Positions 20,423-29,197 of a stretch of DNA of 64,000 nt are shown piece by piece (the first letter of the stretch is position 1; each line of letters opens with the position of its first letter). The stretch lies in NCBI RefSeq assembly GCF_022808915.1, contig NZ_JAKZFS010000001.1, positions 558,001 through 622,000 of the forward strand. Direction: 5' to 3'. This DNA comes from Fundidesulfovibrio terrae (GTDB taxonomy: Bacteria; Desulfobacterota; Desulfovibrionia; Desulfovibrionales; Desulfovibrionaceae). Below the pieces are notes generated by a model. It worked only from the letters and a program-made list of their open reading frames with translations, ran no database searches and was not told the DNA's origin. The position numbers and the translations under genes are program-made.

Positions 20423-20599
20423 CTACCGGATGGGCTCGGAGGTGAACAGCCGCAGGGCGGCGTTGCTCACGGCCAGAACGGCCGCCTGCAAGGCCGGATC
20501 CATGGCCGTTTTTCCCGCGGCCGCCTGGACGCCGAGCGCGCCCAGGGCCGCGATGTTGGTCCAAAGGGTCTTCGACTGATACCACTTCTTCCCGTTCAT
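20423..20599 (-). CDS. Holin-like small membrane protein
   Basis: About 58 aa from the ATG at 20599, which has AGGAG upstream and overlaps the nuclease stop (ATGA). The sequence starts NGKKWYQSKTLWTNIAALGALG; this K-W-x-SKT-x-W-x-N pattern followed by a hydrophobic stretch is common in small phage proteins beside endolysins and annotated as holins. It could make the membrane hole that releases the cell-wall enzyme encoded upstream. Confidence 0.65.
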   Translation of the reverse strand: MNGKKWYQSKTLWTNIAALGALGVQAAAGKTAMDPALQAAVLAVSNAALRLFTSEPIR

Positions 20600-21063
20600 G
20601 GGGTTCTCCTGTGCTTGTTCCGCCATACCCACGGCGCGACCGGACCTTCTTTGGCCCACAAGCCAAGGCCCTGAAGCCTGGCCCAGGTTTCCGAGATGGT
20701 CAGCGCCGTGCAGTCGCGGCAGTATTGTTTATAGACCCAAGCATGCCCGGCCTTGACCATGGCCGCGTTCAAGTCCTGCCTGCCCGGAAGCAGCAGGAGA
20801 ACGCCCACGGTGCGTCCGTATGCGTCCACGTCCCTGGGGAGGACCTCGACGGCGCGATCCTGGGCCAGCGACGCCAGATACTGGCGCGCCTCCTTCCCGC
20901 CGGGCTGGTCGAGCTCCGGGGCGTCTATGCCGTAGAGGCGCACGCGCACGTCGTCCACGGTGACGGTGTCGCCGTCGTGGACGCGCTGGACGGTTCCGGT
21001 GAAGGCCCATGCCTGGGCGGCCAAGAACATCGCAATCGCAAACGAAACCAGTCTGATGGTCAT
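20596..21063 (-). CDS. Secreted thermonuclease (SNase family)
   Basis: 155 aa from the ATG at 21063. Sec signal peptide (TIRLVSFAIAMFLAAQAWA) then an SNase domain. RLYGIDAPELDQPGGKEA carries the catalytic Arg and Glu and metal Asp, and DAYGRTVGVL the second Arg. It should hydrolyse DNA and RNA outside the cytoplasm. A secreted nuclease between a transglycosylase and a holin-like gene is unusual for a simple prophage lysis cassette and may clear nucleic acid after lysis. Confidence 0.9.
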   Translation of the reverse strand: MTIRLVSFAIAMFLAAQAWAFTGTVQRVHDGDTVTVDDVRVRLYGIDAPELDQPGGKEARQYLASLAQDRAVEVLPRDVDAYGRTVGVLLLLPGRQDLNAAMVKAGHAWVYKQYCRDCTALTISETWARLQGLGLWAKEGPVAPWVWRNKHRRTP

Positions 21064-21071
21064 GGGGGTCC

Positions 21072-21557
21072 TCATTGGGGCCATTGCCCCCCCAAAGCCT
21101 GGGCGATCCTGTCCACGTAGGGCTGGTTGACGAAACTCCCGGAGAGGTCCCGGCGCGGGCTGCCCGCGTTGTAGGCCGCCGCGACTCCCGGCCAGCCGTG
21201 GAGCGCCTTGTAGCGGTCGCGCAGCCGTGCCAGCAGCCTGCAACCGTACTCCAGTCCTGTCTGCGGATCGCACAGGGCGTTCAGGAACGCCCCCTGGAAT
21301 CCGAGTCCGCGCGCCGTTGCCCCCATGACCTGCATGAGCCCCCAGGACGTGGCCCGGGCCTGGCGTTCGCTGTCCAGGCTGCACGGGGCCACGGCCCGCA
21401 CTGATGCGTCGGAGGCCACGTGGCGCGCGAAGAATTGCGGTTCATACCGGAAGGCCCACGAATTGCCTCCGGACTCCACTCCCGCCACCGCCTCCACCAG
21501 CCTGGACGGCAGGCCGTGGGCTTGGGCGGCGTTCTCGATGAGCGCTTGGTGCTCCAT
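21072..21557 (-). CDS. Lytic transglycosylase (SLT domain), endolysin-like
   Basis: About 161 aa from the ATG at 21557 (GGAGAACGGAG upstream; the open frame itself begins further out). Single Slt/GEWL domain: the catalytic Glu is in AVAGVESGGNS, followed by SWGLMQVMGATA and AAYNAGSP. No signal peptide, so export would need the holin-like proteins encoded downstream, as in phage lysis. First gene of a five-gene minus-strand transcript. Confidence 0.88.
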   Translation of the reverse strand: MEHQALIENAAQAHGLPSRLVEAVAGVESGGNSWAFRYEPQFFARHVASDASVRAVAPCSLDSERQARATSWGLMQVMGATARGLGFQGAFLNALCDPQTGLEYGCRLLARLRDRYKALHGWPGVAAAYNAGSPRRDLSGSFVNQPYVDRIAQALGGQWPQ

Positions 21558-21647
21558 TCTCCGTTCTCCTCGCTCGATGCTGCCACCCGGGCGCGACGGG
21601 TCCGCGCGTGCTGTCGGGGCGGTCCGGCCCTGCGGGTGACGGGCCGG

Positions 21648-21706
21648 ATAATAGTGGAACAGAGTCTTTTGTGAAGGGTACATAGGGGTATAGGGCTATG
21701 TGGGAG
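21648..21706 (-). promoter_or_regulatory. Putative operator and promoter of the lysis cassette
   Basis: Inverted half-sites ACATA (21680-21684) and TATGTGGGA (21697-21705) are separated by 12 bp. On the minus strand a -10-like TATTAT begins 27 nt after the proximal half-site, and the 5' leader to the transglycosylase would be about 85 nt. The half-site TATGTGGG and the distance to the -10 nearly match the capsid operon site (35459-35507) and the 37356-37404 site; the spacer between half-sites is 8 bp longer here. Confidence 0.55.
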
Positions 21707-21806
21707 AATTAATCGTGCCCGGTGCGGCCGGGGCCAGGCGTCACGCTTCTGGCCTTGCAGGATGTTCCGGTGTATCGAGAACCATCGACACCTATCCGGA
21801 GGCACT

Positions 21807-22517
21807 ATGGGCAAGTTGCGGGAATTGCGGAAAAACGTCCTGGACGCGCTGCGGAAGGACCCCTGGCCGGACGGTCTGGCCAGCCTGGAGGAGCATGCCC
21901 CCAAGGCGCTTTTGGGGCCGCTCTTCGCTTGCCTGCTGGAGCCGGCCCCGCTGGTGCGCTGGCGGGCGGCCTCCGCGTTCGGCGCGGTGGTGTCCCGGCT
22001 GTTCGACACGAAGCCCGAGGACGCCCGCCAGCTCATGCGCCAGTTCATGTGGCGCCTGAACGAGGAGTCCGGCAACGTGGCCTGGGGCGTCCCCGAAGCC
22101 TTCGGGGAGATCCTGGCCGCTCAGCCCGTGCTGGCCCGGGAGTTCCACCTGGTACTGGCCTCCTACATCCACGAACGCGACTGCAAGACCGGCGACAACT
22201 ACCTGGAGCTGTGCCCCTTGCGGCGCGGCGTGTACTGGGGCCTGGGCAGGCTGGCCGAGGCCAGGCCCGAGCTGGCCCTTGCCGCGCTTAACGACCTGGT
22301 CCTGGCCCTGGCCGGAGACGACCCGGAGAGCCGGGGCCTGGCCGCCTGGGGCGTGGGGGGACTTCTGCCCCTGGCCGGAGACGGGCGTGGTGCGGCCCTG
22401 GCCGGGCTCGAGGCGCTCACTGGTGACGAGTCCCCCCTCGAGTTCTATTCGCACGGCAGCCTGACGCGACGGAGCGTGGCGGACATGGCCCGGGAAGCTC
22501 TCGCAAAAGCCTCTTGA
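21807..22517 (+). CDS. HEAT-repeat-like protein (DVU0298-type)
   Basis: About 236 aa from the ATG at 21807, preceded by CCGGAGG. Alpha-helical throughout, with repeated units (PLVRWRAASAFGAVV, PESRGLAAWGVGGLL) like HEAT repeats. It resembles a Desulfovibrio-restricted family I recall as DVU0298; that label is from memory. Two Cys-containing stretches (HERDCKTGDNYLELCPLRRG) may form a small metal site. Probably a protein-binding scaffold. Divergent from the lysis cassette. Confidence 0.75.
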   Translation: MGKLRELRKNVLDALRKDPWPDGLASLEEHAPKALLGPLFACLLEPAPLVRWRAASAFGAVVSRLFDTKPEDARQLMRQFMWRLNEESGNVAWGVPEAFGEILAAQPVLAREFHLVLASYIHERDCKTGDNYLELCPLRRGVYWGLGRLAEARPELALAALNDLVLALAGDDPESRGLAAWGVGGLLPLAGDGRGAALAGLEALTGDESPLEFYSHGSLTRRSVADMAREALAKAS

Positions 22518-22583
22518 CCATTTTTTAGGAAGGATTATTACTCAGTCATGGTCCCGAAATCAAAGAGCGCCCAGGAGGCATCC

Positions 22584-22928
22584 ATGGCTGAGCTGAAGAG
22601 TTTCAAGGAATACGACGTGGACTGGGAGATGACCCCCGAGGCCGCCGTGACCCTGTATCTCGAGTGGGGAAACAACTGCTGGCTGAACGAGTTCAAGCCC
22701 GTGCGCTACAGGAGCGACTCCACCACCTACTTCGTGGTGAACACCTGGGAGCGCGAGCCCAAGCTCATGCTCATCAAGCGCACCAGCGACGACGCCAAGG
22801 AGTTGGCCATCCTGCCCCTGCCGGACCACCTCAGGGGAAATTTTCTGGAGCACATCGGCAACAACAAGGGCGTCTACGCCCCCACCCCCGAGATCAAGGA
22901 TTGGCTGCGGACCCAGCTGAGCAACTGA
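22584..22928 (+). CDS. Small conserved protein (DVU0772-like), function unknown
   Basis: About 114 aa from the ATG at 22584 (AGGAGG upstream). Acidic soluble protein beginning with KSFKEYDVDWEMTPEAAVTLYLEWGNN; I recall this opening from a Desulfovibrio family labelled DVU0772. No catalytic motif is visible. It has its own terminator. Confidence 0.75.
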   Translation: MAELKSFKEYDVDWEMTPEAAVTLYLEWGNNCWLNEFKPVRYRSDSTTYFVVNTWEREPKLMLIKRTSDDAKELAILPLPDHLRGNFLEHIGNNKGVYAPTPEIKDWLRTQLSN

Positions 22929-22948
22929 AAACGGATGATCGCCTCCTC

Positions 22949-22975
22949 AAGGCCGGGAAACCGGCCTTTTTTATT
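22949..22975 (+). terminator. Rho-independent terminator
   Basis: Stem AAGGCCGG / CCGGCCTT with GAAA loop, then TTTTATT, 20 bp after the small conserved gene. Confidence 0.9.
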
Positions 22976-23048
22976 GCCCTGAAGCCACCCGGAATGTAAA
23001 AAATCGGCGCGGAAGGTGGAAAGACTCAGGGCGTGTCTGGAGGCAACT

Positions 23049-23432
23049 ATGGAAAACGCGGGCATCCTCATCGTGGAGGACGAACGCATCATCGCCTTGG
23101 ACCTGCGCAGTAAGCTCGCCAAGCTCGGCTACACGGTGATCGGGCTGGCCCACACCGGCCTGGAGGCTGTCAGGCTCGCGGCCGAACTCAGCCCGGATCT
23201 GATCCTCATGGATATCATCCTCGACGGCAGTTTCGACGGTATCGAGGCCGCCCGGCGTATCCGCGAGCATCGGGAAATCCCCGTGGTGTTCGTTTCCGCC
23301 TGCAACGACGTCTCCACCAAGGAGCGCGCCGGCCGCACCGGCTGCCTCCACTTCGTCTCCAAGCCCGTCGACGCCCGCGAACTCGCGGAGCGCATCCACG
23401 AAGCCCTGTCCGGAAACGGAGAATGCGGCTGA
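23049..23432 (+). CDS. Single-domain response regulator
   Basis: About 127 aa from the ATG at 23049 (GGAGG upstream). A receiver domain only: acidic pair in ILIVEDER, phospho-acceptor Asp in LILMDIIL, Lys in VSKPVD. The LDGSFDGIEAARRI loop is typical of receivers paired with hybrid or PAS kinases. It overlaps the phosphoesterase by 10 bp, and with the Ser/Thr kinase forms a three-gene signalling operon; the phospho-donor is unknown. Confidence 0.92.
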   Translation: MENAGILIVEDERIIALDLRSKLAKLGYTVIGLAHTGLEAVRLAAELSPDLILMDIILDGSFDGIEAARRIREHREIPVVFVSACNDVSTKERAGRTGCLHFVSKPVDARELAERIHEALSGNGECG

Positions 23433-24163
23433 TCGTTCTCTCAGACATCCACGGCAACCTCGAAGCGCTCCTGGCCGTGCTGGCGGACGCGAGGCGCGTG
23501 GCGCCGGGCGCGGCCATCGTCTGTCTGGGCGACGTGGTGGGCTACGGCGCCGACCCGGAAGCGGCCGCGCGCATGGTCATGGAGTCGGGCGCGGCCTGCG
23601 TCATGGGCAACCACGAGATGGGCGTCACGGACCTGCGCAGCCGCTCGCGTTTCAACCCCCAGGCCTGGGACTCCGTTCTCTGGGCCAGATCCAGGCTTTC
23701 GCCGGAAACCAGGCGCTGGATGGCCGGTCTGCCCGCCAGCTTGAGCCTGGAGGGGTGCCGCTTCGTCCACGGCCTGCCGCCGGACGAGGTGGACACCTAC
23801 CTGTTCCAGGCATCCGCCGCCAAGGCCGTGCAGGCCATGGAAGGCATCGCCGAGGATGTCTGCTTCGTGGGCCACACCCACCAGCTGCGGCTCGTGCGCG
23901 TCGAGAATGGCCGCCTTTCCGGGGGACGCCTGGAGGAAGGCGTGAGCCGGCTGGCCCCGACGGTGAAATACATCGTCAACGCCGGGGCCGTGGGCCAGCC
24001 CCGCGACGGCAACCCCAAGGCAAAATACTGTCTCTACGAGCCGGCCTCCCGGGAGCTCGTCGTGCGTTTCGTGGACTACGACGCCCAGGCCGCCGCCGAC
24101 AAGATCATCGCTTCGGGCCAGCCCAGGGTCTACGCGGACCGGCTCACGCAGGGCGCTTCGTGA
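23423..24163 (+). CDS. Metallophosphoesterase (YfcE/MJ0936-like)
   Basis: 246 aa. Calcineurin-type dimetal site: SDIHGN at residue 8, GDVVGYG, GNHEMG, VHGLPPDE and GHTHQ. Short cytoplasmic phosphodiesterase or protein phosphatase; substrate unknown. The stop overlaps the GTG of the Ser/Thr kinase, so it may serve as the opposing phosphatase, but that is inference. Confidence 0.9.
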   Translation: MRLIVLSDIHGNLEALLAVLADARRVAPGAAIVCLGDVVGYGADPEAAARMVMESGAACVMGNHEMGVTDLRSRSRFNPQAWDSVLWARSRLSPETRRWMAGLPASLSLEGCRFVHGLPPDEVDTYLFQASAAKAVQAMEGIAEDVCFVGHTHQLRLVRVENGRLSGGRLEEGVSRLAPTVKYIVNAGAVGQPRDGNPKAKYCLYEPASRELVVRFVDYDAQAAADKIIASGQPRVYADRLTQGAS

Positions 24164-25512
24164 AGCGCATCGGCAAGTACGAGGTCCTGGGACTCCTGGG
24201 CCGGGGCGGCATGGGCTCGGTCTACAAGGTGGCCATGCCCGTCACGGGCAAGATCATGGCCCTTAAGCTCCTGGCCCCCAACCCCTTCCTGAAGACACTC
24301 ATCGGGCGCGCCGAGATCGAGCGCCGGTTCCTGGCCGAAGCCCACACCTTGGGCGCGCTCAGCCACCCCCATGTGGCCTCCGTGTGGGATTTTGGACGGG
24401 CCGGGCGGCGGCCGTTCTTCCTCATGGAATACTATTGCCGCGACCTGGGGCAGGTCATCGGAGAGACCGCCGAGGCGGAGGCCGCAACCCGCAGGCTCCC
24501 CTTGCCGCGCGCCGCCGGGTACGCCGTGCAGACCCTGGACGGCCTGGACCGGCTGCACCACGCGGGCATCGTCCACCGCGACATCAAGCCCTTCAACCTG
24601 CTCCTCACCGACGAGGACCAGATCAAGATCACCGATTTCGGGCTCTCGCGGGTGCGCGGGGAGGGCGTGGCCAGCTCACCGGGCCTCAAGGTCGGCTCGC
24701 CCTACTACGCCGCCCCCGAGCAGGAGGACGACCCCGACCGGGCCGGGCCGCGCGCCGACCTTTATTCCGTGGGGGTGACGCTCTATCGGATGCTCACCGG
24801 GCTTCTGCCCGAGTGGCCCCTGGAGGGCGATCGCCTGCCAAGCCGCCTCTCGCGCGATCTGGACGAGGCCTGGGACGACTTCTTCCGGCGGGCCCTGTTC
24901 CCCAAGGCCGAAGGCCGTCACCGCGACGCCCGGCACATGGCCGCCGAGATCACCGTACTGCTGGCGGACTGGAAAAAACGCCTGGAAAACGCCTGCCGGT
25001 TGGAGGGGGAGGGCGAGCCGCCCCCGTGCCCAGTGCCGGGACTGGGCCAAGCCCGGACGAACCCCCTGAAGGTCTCGGGGAAAAACGCCCGCGAGGCCCT
25101 GGGCCTGGACCAGCTCTGGCGGCCCCGCTGCTACACCGTGCAGCGCCTGTCCCCTCGGGTGGGGACCGTGCTGGACGAGACGTCCGGCCTGGAATGGCAG
25201 CTGTCCGGGAGCCGGTACCGCCTCACTTGGTGGGAGGCCCACGAATACGTGGCGCACCTGAACGCCACCGGGTTCGCGGGGGCGCGCGACTGGCGGCTGC
25301 CCACGGTGGAGGAGCTGGCCCGGATCATGACCCCGCCCGCCGAATTCACCGGCCATTGCCAGAGTCCCGTCTTCGACGAGGAGCAGCGCCTGCTCTGGAG
25401 CGCCGACCGGCGCGCCTTCACCCAGTCCTGGTTCGCGGACATGGAGCTCGGAGCCTTCGCCTGGGCCGACATGACCTGCAGGAGGCACGTGCGGGCGGTG
25501 CGCACGAGTTGA
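24160..25512 (+). CDS. Ser/Thr protein kinase with C-terminal DUF1566-type domain
   Basis: 450 aa from GTG 24160. A Hanks-type kinase domain covers about residues 4-270: Gly loop GRGGMGSVYK, Lys in MALKLL, HRDIKPFNLLL catalytic loop, DFGLSR and GSPYYAAPEQ activation segment. After a linker the last 120 residues (GLEWQLSG, YRLTWWEAHEYVAHLN, DWRLPTVEEL) match the DUF1566/Lcl C-terminal fold usually seen in extracytoplasmic proteins. No transmembrane helix is seen, so the tail would be cytoplasmic here. All catalytic residues are present. Confidence 0.92.
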   Translation: MKRIGKYEVLGLLGRGGMGSVYKVAMPVTGKIMALKLLAPNPFLKTLIGRAEIERRFLAEAHTLGALSHPHVASVWDFGRAGRRPFFLMEYYCRDLGQVIGETAEAEAATRRLPLPRAAGYAVQTLDGLDRLHHAGIVHRDIKPFNLLLTDEDQIKITDFGLSRVRGEGVASSPGLKVGSPYYAAPEQEDDPDRAGPRADLYSVGVTLYRMLTGLLPEWPLEGDRLPSRLSRDLDEAWDDFFRRALFPKAEGRHRDARHMAAEITVLLADWKKRLENACRLEGEGEPPPCPVPGLGQARTNPLKVSGKNAREALGLDQLWRPRCYTVQRLSPRVGTVLDETSGLEWQLSGSRYRLTWWEAHEYVAHLNATGFAGARDWRLPTVEELARIMTPPAEFTGHCQSPVFDEEQRLLWSADRRAFTQSWFADMELGAFAWADMTCRRHVRAVRTS

Positions 25513-25567
25513 AGCAACATGCAAGAGTGCATGCCAGGAAGGCTCGCACTCGCGTATCTCCTCAGCT

Positions 25568-26848
25568 TCAGGGGGCGGCCGGATACCTCCTGTCTTTCTC
25601 CGGAACTGCCATGGCGGCCTCAAGCCAGGGGTGGATGTCCTGGCCGGAAGCGAACCGGGCCCTGTTCTCTTCCATGTATCGCACGTGCGCCCAGATATTC
25701 GGTGTGTACCGTGCGGGATTCCCGTCTCCGAATCCCAGGAACTTCCGCGGGTTGGCGTCCCACATCAGGTGAAAGTGTTCGATGGGCAGTATGTATTGGC
25801 CGGTGAAGCCGTGCCAGTAATCAATTTCCGTGCTGACCATCCGAAGAAGCCAAGTGTCCGATCCCCACAGCACCTGGCCGCGACATTCCTCCCTGGCAAT
25901 TATCGTGGCCAGGTTCCCCAGATAGCCGCTTGCCAAGGGGCCGGGCAGGGAGTCCTCATGGAAGGACACGTCGGCGAAAACCCTGTCGCGGTATCCCTGC
26001 GAACCCATCAGGGCCAATATGAGGCTGGACCATGAACCCGATTGGAAAACGTCCTGGAAACTGCCATTGGGTTGTTTTTGCACGAAGTTCTCCGACCCAC
26101 CGAAATGTGCGAAGCAGATCTTCAGCTTCGGAAACGTGTCCAGGAATCCGTCTCCGTCATCGACCAGTCCCCACAGTTTCGGACTGCAATTGTCGGCGGT
26201 TACGTTGTCTTTCTTGAACCCCCCTTGGTTGCAGTGCATCAGCATGGGAATCTCGTTGTCGTTGCAGTACTGCATGACATCGGACATACCCGCGTCCGTC
26301 AGGCTGTAGCCCAAGGAAGGGTAGAGCTTCACTCCCACGAAGCCACCGCGGCACAGGCACTGCTTGGTCCGTTCAACGAAATTCCGGCGGTTTGGGTTCA
26401 CGGCGTAGAACGGCAACATCCGGCCGGGATAGTTGACCATCTGTCGCTGGGTGTCCTGGACTTGGCGATCCAACTGGTCAGGCCGGGCCGGCACTGGGTC
26501 TGGCTGGGGTTGGCAGAGGATGTCCATCATCAGGGGGACGAAGATGAAGGGGTCGCCGCCTTCTTCGTCAAGTTGTTCGACCATGTCCTTGGCCACCAGG
26601 TCCATGTTGGAGAGAGTGCCCAACTCAAGGGCCGACCATGCGTCCCCGTGCCTCCATCCCCGGGGGAGTCCCTGGGTGTCGCTTCCGGAGTGGTGGACCA
26701 TCACGGCTTTAATGAAACCGATGGCCAGTTCGGCCCCGCCTCGGCTGAGGCCGTGGTCCTGGATCAGGCGATTTTTCAGTATGAAGACAGTGTCCTGGTT
26801 GAAAACGGACTGCAGGTTGAAAACATGGCAATGGGTGTTGAAACGCAC
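25568..26848 (-). CDS. Amidohydrolase-2 type TIM-barrel metal hydrolase
   Basis: About 426 aa from GTG 26848, chosen because AAGGAGG lies just upstream. Metal-binding motif NTHCHVFN at the start, then GVKLYPSLGY, MLMHCNQGG, KICFAHFGG and LWGSDTWLL in the order of amidohydrolase-2 family barrels (decarboxylases and lactonases). Substrate unknown. Insertions make it longer than usual. It precedes, by 57 bp, a membrane protein gene on the same strand. Confidence 0.8.
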   Translation of the reverse strand: MRFNTHCHVFNLQSVFNQDTVFILKNRLIQDHGLSRGGAELAIGFIKAVMVHHSGSDTQGLPRGWRHGDAWSALELGTLSNMDLVAKDMVEQLDEEGGDPFIFVPLMMDILCQPQPDPVPARPDQLDRQVQDTQRQMVNYPGRMLPFYAVNPNRRNFVERTKQCLCRGGFVGVKLYPSLGYSLTDAGMSDVMQYCNDNEIPMLMHCNQGGFKKDNVTADNCSPKLWGLVDDGDGFLDTFPKLKICFAHFGGSENFVQKQPNGSFQDVFQSGSWSSLILALMGSQGYRDRVFADVSFHEDSLPGPLASGYLGNLATIIAREECRGQVLWGSDTWLLRMVSTEIDYWHGFTGQYILPIEHFHLMWDANPRKFLGFGDGNPARYTPNIWAHVRYMEENRARFASGQDIHPWLEAAMAVPEKDRRYPAAP

Positions 26849-26905
26849 GGTGCCTCCTTGTGAGGGGTTCACGCCGCAATTGCGGATAAGGACACGTCGG
26901 CGCGC

Positions 26906-27931
26906 TCAACTGCCGGCCGTTGGGGACTGACCATCAGGCTTTTTGCTCAAGCGTATGACCTGTTGGAGCACCTGGAACCAGAAGGGGGCTCCCAGAGAAA
27001 CGGCCAGGATCGTGATCAGCCAGCCCACGGCCTTAGTGGCCCAGTCCCTGGGAGCGTCGGGCACCAGGCGCGGATCGTCGCTGTTCCAGCCCAGGGGGAG
27101 TTTGGCCATGATGCCCGAGTCCAGGAATTTGGCCAGTTGGGCTTCGGGCGTGGCTCCGGGCGCGGGTTTGACCAGATCCTGAATCTGCGTGTTGAGGGCC
27201 GGGCGCAGACTCTGGTCCATGGACAGGCTCCGGCAAATGCCCAGGGTATCGGCGTTGGTCAGCACCACGATGAGCAGGCTCATGACCAGGGCAGTGTATT
27301 GGGCTTGGCGCTTGTACCATCCGCTGGCCCGGTCCATGGTGGAATCGTACCAGCCGGCGATGTTGACCTTGAGCTTGTCCATGTCCCCGGCCGCGTCTTC
27401 CATCAGAACCTGCAAGGCTCCCTTCACGGTATCGTTGTCCGTGATTTTGTCCACGGCGGCCTTGAAGTTCGGGAAGGTCATGGGTGGGGCCTGTCCGTCG
27501 CCTGTCCCTTTGAGCACGTTGTCCATGAAAGCCATGACGAAAGAGTTGGAGGGAATGTACGAGGGGAGGTTGTTGGTGAGCGCCTTGGCGTCGTCGTACG
27601 ACCCTTGGTAAAGGCTGAAGATCAACGGATGGGTGTAGAAGTTATCCAGCAGGCCGGGCGGTTCGCTTTGGACGGGCTGGCCTGTGCTGTCCGCCCGCAT
27701 GCGGTTGCACAGGCTGGCTTTCAGGTTTCTCGAGCTTTTCCAGAGAACGCCGAGGGCCGAATTTGTGCCTTGGCCCGCGTCGAAGAGTTCGCGCAAACCA
27801 GCATCCAGATTATTCGCCCGCAGGCTCAGGAAGTTGAGGGCCAGTTCGTTGAGTGTGGAGCAGATAAGGCTCAGGAGCAGGAAGACAAACAACAATCCAA
27901 CAATAGTTTCCAGGGTGGCGGAATTGAACAT
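26906..27931 (-). CDS. Membrane protein of unknown function
   Basis: 341 aa. An N-terminal transmembrane segment (GLLFVFLLLSLICSTLNELAL) is followed by a 200-residue hydrophilic loop, a second segment (YTALVMSLLIVVLT) and a third near the end (GWLITILAVSLGAPFWF). The opening, with STLNELxLNFLxLRAxNL, recurs in uncharacterised membrane proteins of diverse bacteria. Good site GGAGG before the ATG. Probably cotranscribed with the amidohydrolase downstream. Confidence 0.75.
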   Translation of the reverse strand: MFNSATLETIVGLLFVFLLLSLICSTLNELALNFLSLRANNLDAGLRELFDAGQGTNSALGVLWKSSRNLKASLCNRMRADSTGQPVQSEPPGLLDNFYTHPLIFSLYQGSYDDAKALTNNLPSYIPSNSFVMAFMDNVLKGTGDGQAPPMTFPNFKAAVDKITDNDTVKGALQVLMEDAAGDMDKLKVNIAGWYDSTMDRASGWYKRQAQYTALVMSLLIVVLTNADTLGICRSLSMDQSLRPALNTQIQDLVKPAPGATPEAQLAKFLDSGIMAKLPLGWNSDDPRLVPDAPRDWATKAVGWLITILAVSLGAPFWFQVLQQVIRLSKKPDGQSPTAGS

Positions 27932-28198
27932 GCGGCCCCTCCGTGGTGTGTCGGCGTGATGTTTGTAAGGCGTTTTCGGTTCTTACGTATAATAGTTATT
28001 TAATGTCCTCTGTTATTTGATCTGCTTCTCGCGTGTGGTGCCATTGTGGCGGATGACAAGAGGTAGATTTGGCCTCTTTACATGTGCGAATATCCCAGGT
28101 GAAATTAAAATGTACAGCTGAATTGCGCTTCGATAGATAAGATATGGCGGGATAAGAGACGTGGACTGGTCGAGCTCTGCCTGGGCGCCTCCTGGGCG

Positions 28199-29197
28199 TC
28201 AGACGATGCGCGCGTTGCCCAGCACGTACACCAGGCGCTTGTACAGGACCGGGTCGAAGGCACCCTTCATGTCTTCCTGCATGATGGTCAGCGCCTTGTA
28301 GGGCGGCAGGGCCTTGGCGTAGGGCCGCTCCGAGGTCAGAGCGTCGTAGACGTCGCACAAGGCCAGCACCCTGGCGTACACCGGAATGCCCTCCCCGGAG
28401 ATGCCGCCCGGATACCCCCCGCCGTCGAAGCGTTCGTGGTGGAAAAGGATGGCGTTGGTGGCCACGTGGCTGATGGGCATGGAGGCGCAGATGCCCAGCG
28501 CCCGCACCGGATGGGTCTTCATCATCTCCCATTCCGCCTGGTTGAGCGGGCCGCCCTTGTTGATGACCGCGTCGGGGATCTGGGTCTTGCCGATGTCGTG
28601 CAGTGCCGCGCCCAGCCCGGCCTCGAAAAGAGTGGTCTGGTCGATGCCCTGCACGCTCTGCAGCACCGATATGGTCAGCACCATCACGTTCAGCGAATGG
28701 CTGTAGGTGTGGTACTTGTGCGAGAGGAACTCCGAGAGGCTCCTCAGGCTCTCCTCCTTGGAGAGCAGGGCGATGCCCCGCTTCACCAGGGTCTGCATGG
28801 CCTGGTAGGTCTTCTCGTCCAGTCCCCGGGGCAGCTTGCTGGCGAAGCTCTGCTTCAGCATGCCCGAGGAGATCTGGTAGAACAGCTTCGAGCGCTCCTC
28901 CATGGGGATCTGGTTGTTGAGCAGCATGTTGCCCAGGTTCTTGGCCAGGTAGGTCTCGTAGTCGAAGCGCTGGTCCACCCGGATGTAGAATTCGCTGACG
29001 TCCAGCAGTTCCTTGAGCTTGGGCTCCACGCTGAAGGTCTCCCCTTTCTTGGCGTAGAGCACGAACCAGTCGACGCGCTTGAGGTAGAGGTCGAACTGGC
29101 CCGCCGTGCCGGGCAGGATGGTGCGGGGATGGATGGGGAAGTAGTCCTCCCCGCGCTGGGAGACCTTGGGGGCCGCGCCCGGCTGGTGCACGGTCAT
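28199..29197 (-). CDS. HD-GYP domain cyclic di-GMP phosphodiesterase
   Basis: 332 aa from the ATG at 29197, overlapping the DHH stop (ATGA). An N-terminal helical domain of about 150 residues has no recognised fold. The HD-GYP domain has LHDIGKTQIPD, HHERFDGGGYPGG and ARVLALCDVYDALTS, with all metal ligands present. Expected to hydrolyse cyclic di-GMP to pGpG or GMP. Last gene of an operon beginning at the cbiR-like gene. Confidence 0.92.
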   Translation of the reverse strand: MTVHQPGAAPKVSQRGEDYFPIHPRTILPGTAGQFDLYLKRVDWFVLYAKKGETFSVEPKLKELLDVSEFYIRVDQRFDYETYLAKNLGNMLLNNQIPMEERSKLFYQISSGMLKQSFASKLPRGLDEKTYQAMQTLVKRGIALLSKEESLRSLSEFLSHKYHTYSHSLNVMVLTISVLQSVQGIDQTTLFEAGLGAALHDIGKTQIPDAVINKGGPLNQAEWEMMKTHPVRALGICASMPISHVATNAILFHHERFDGGGYPGGISGEGIPVYARVLALCDVYDALTSERPYAKALPPYKALTIMQEDMKGAFDPVLYKRLVYVLGNARIV

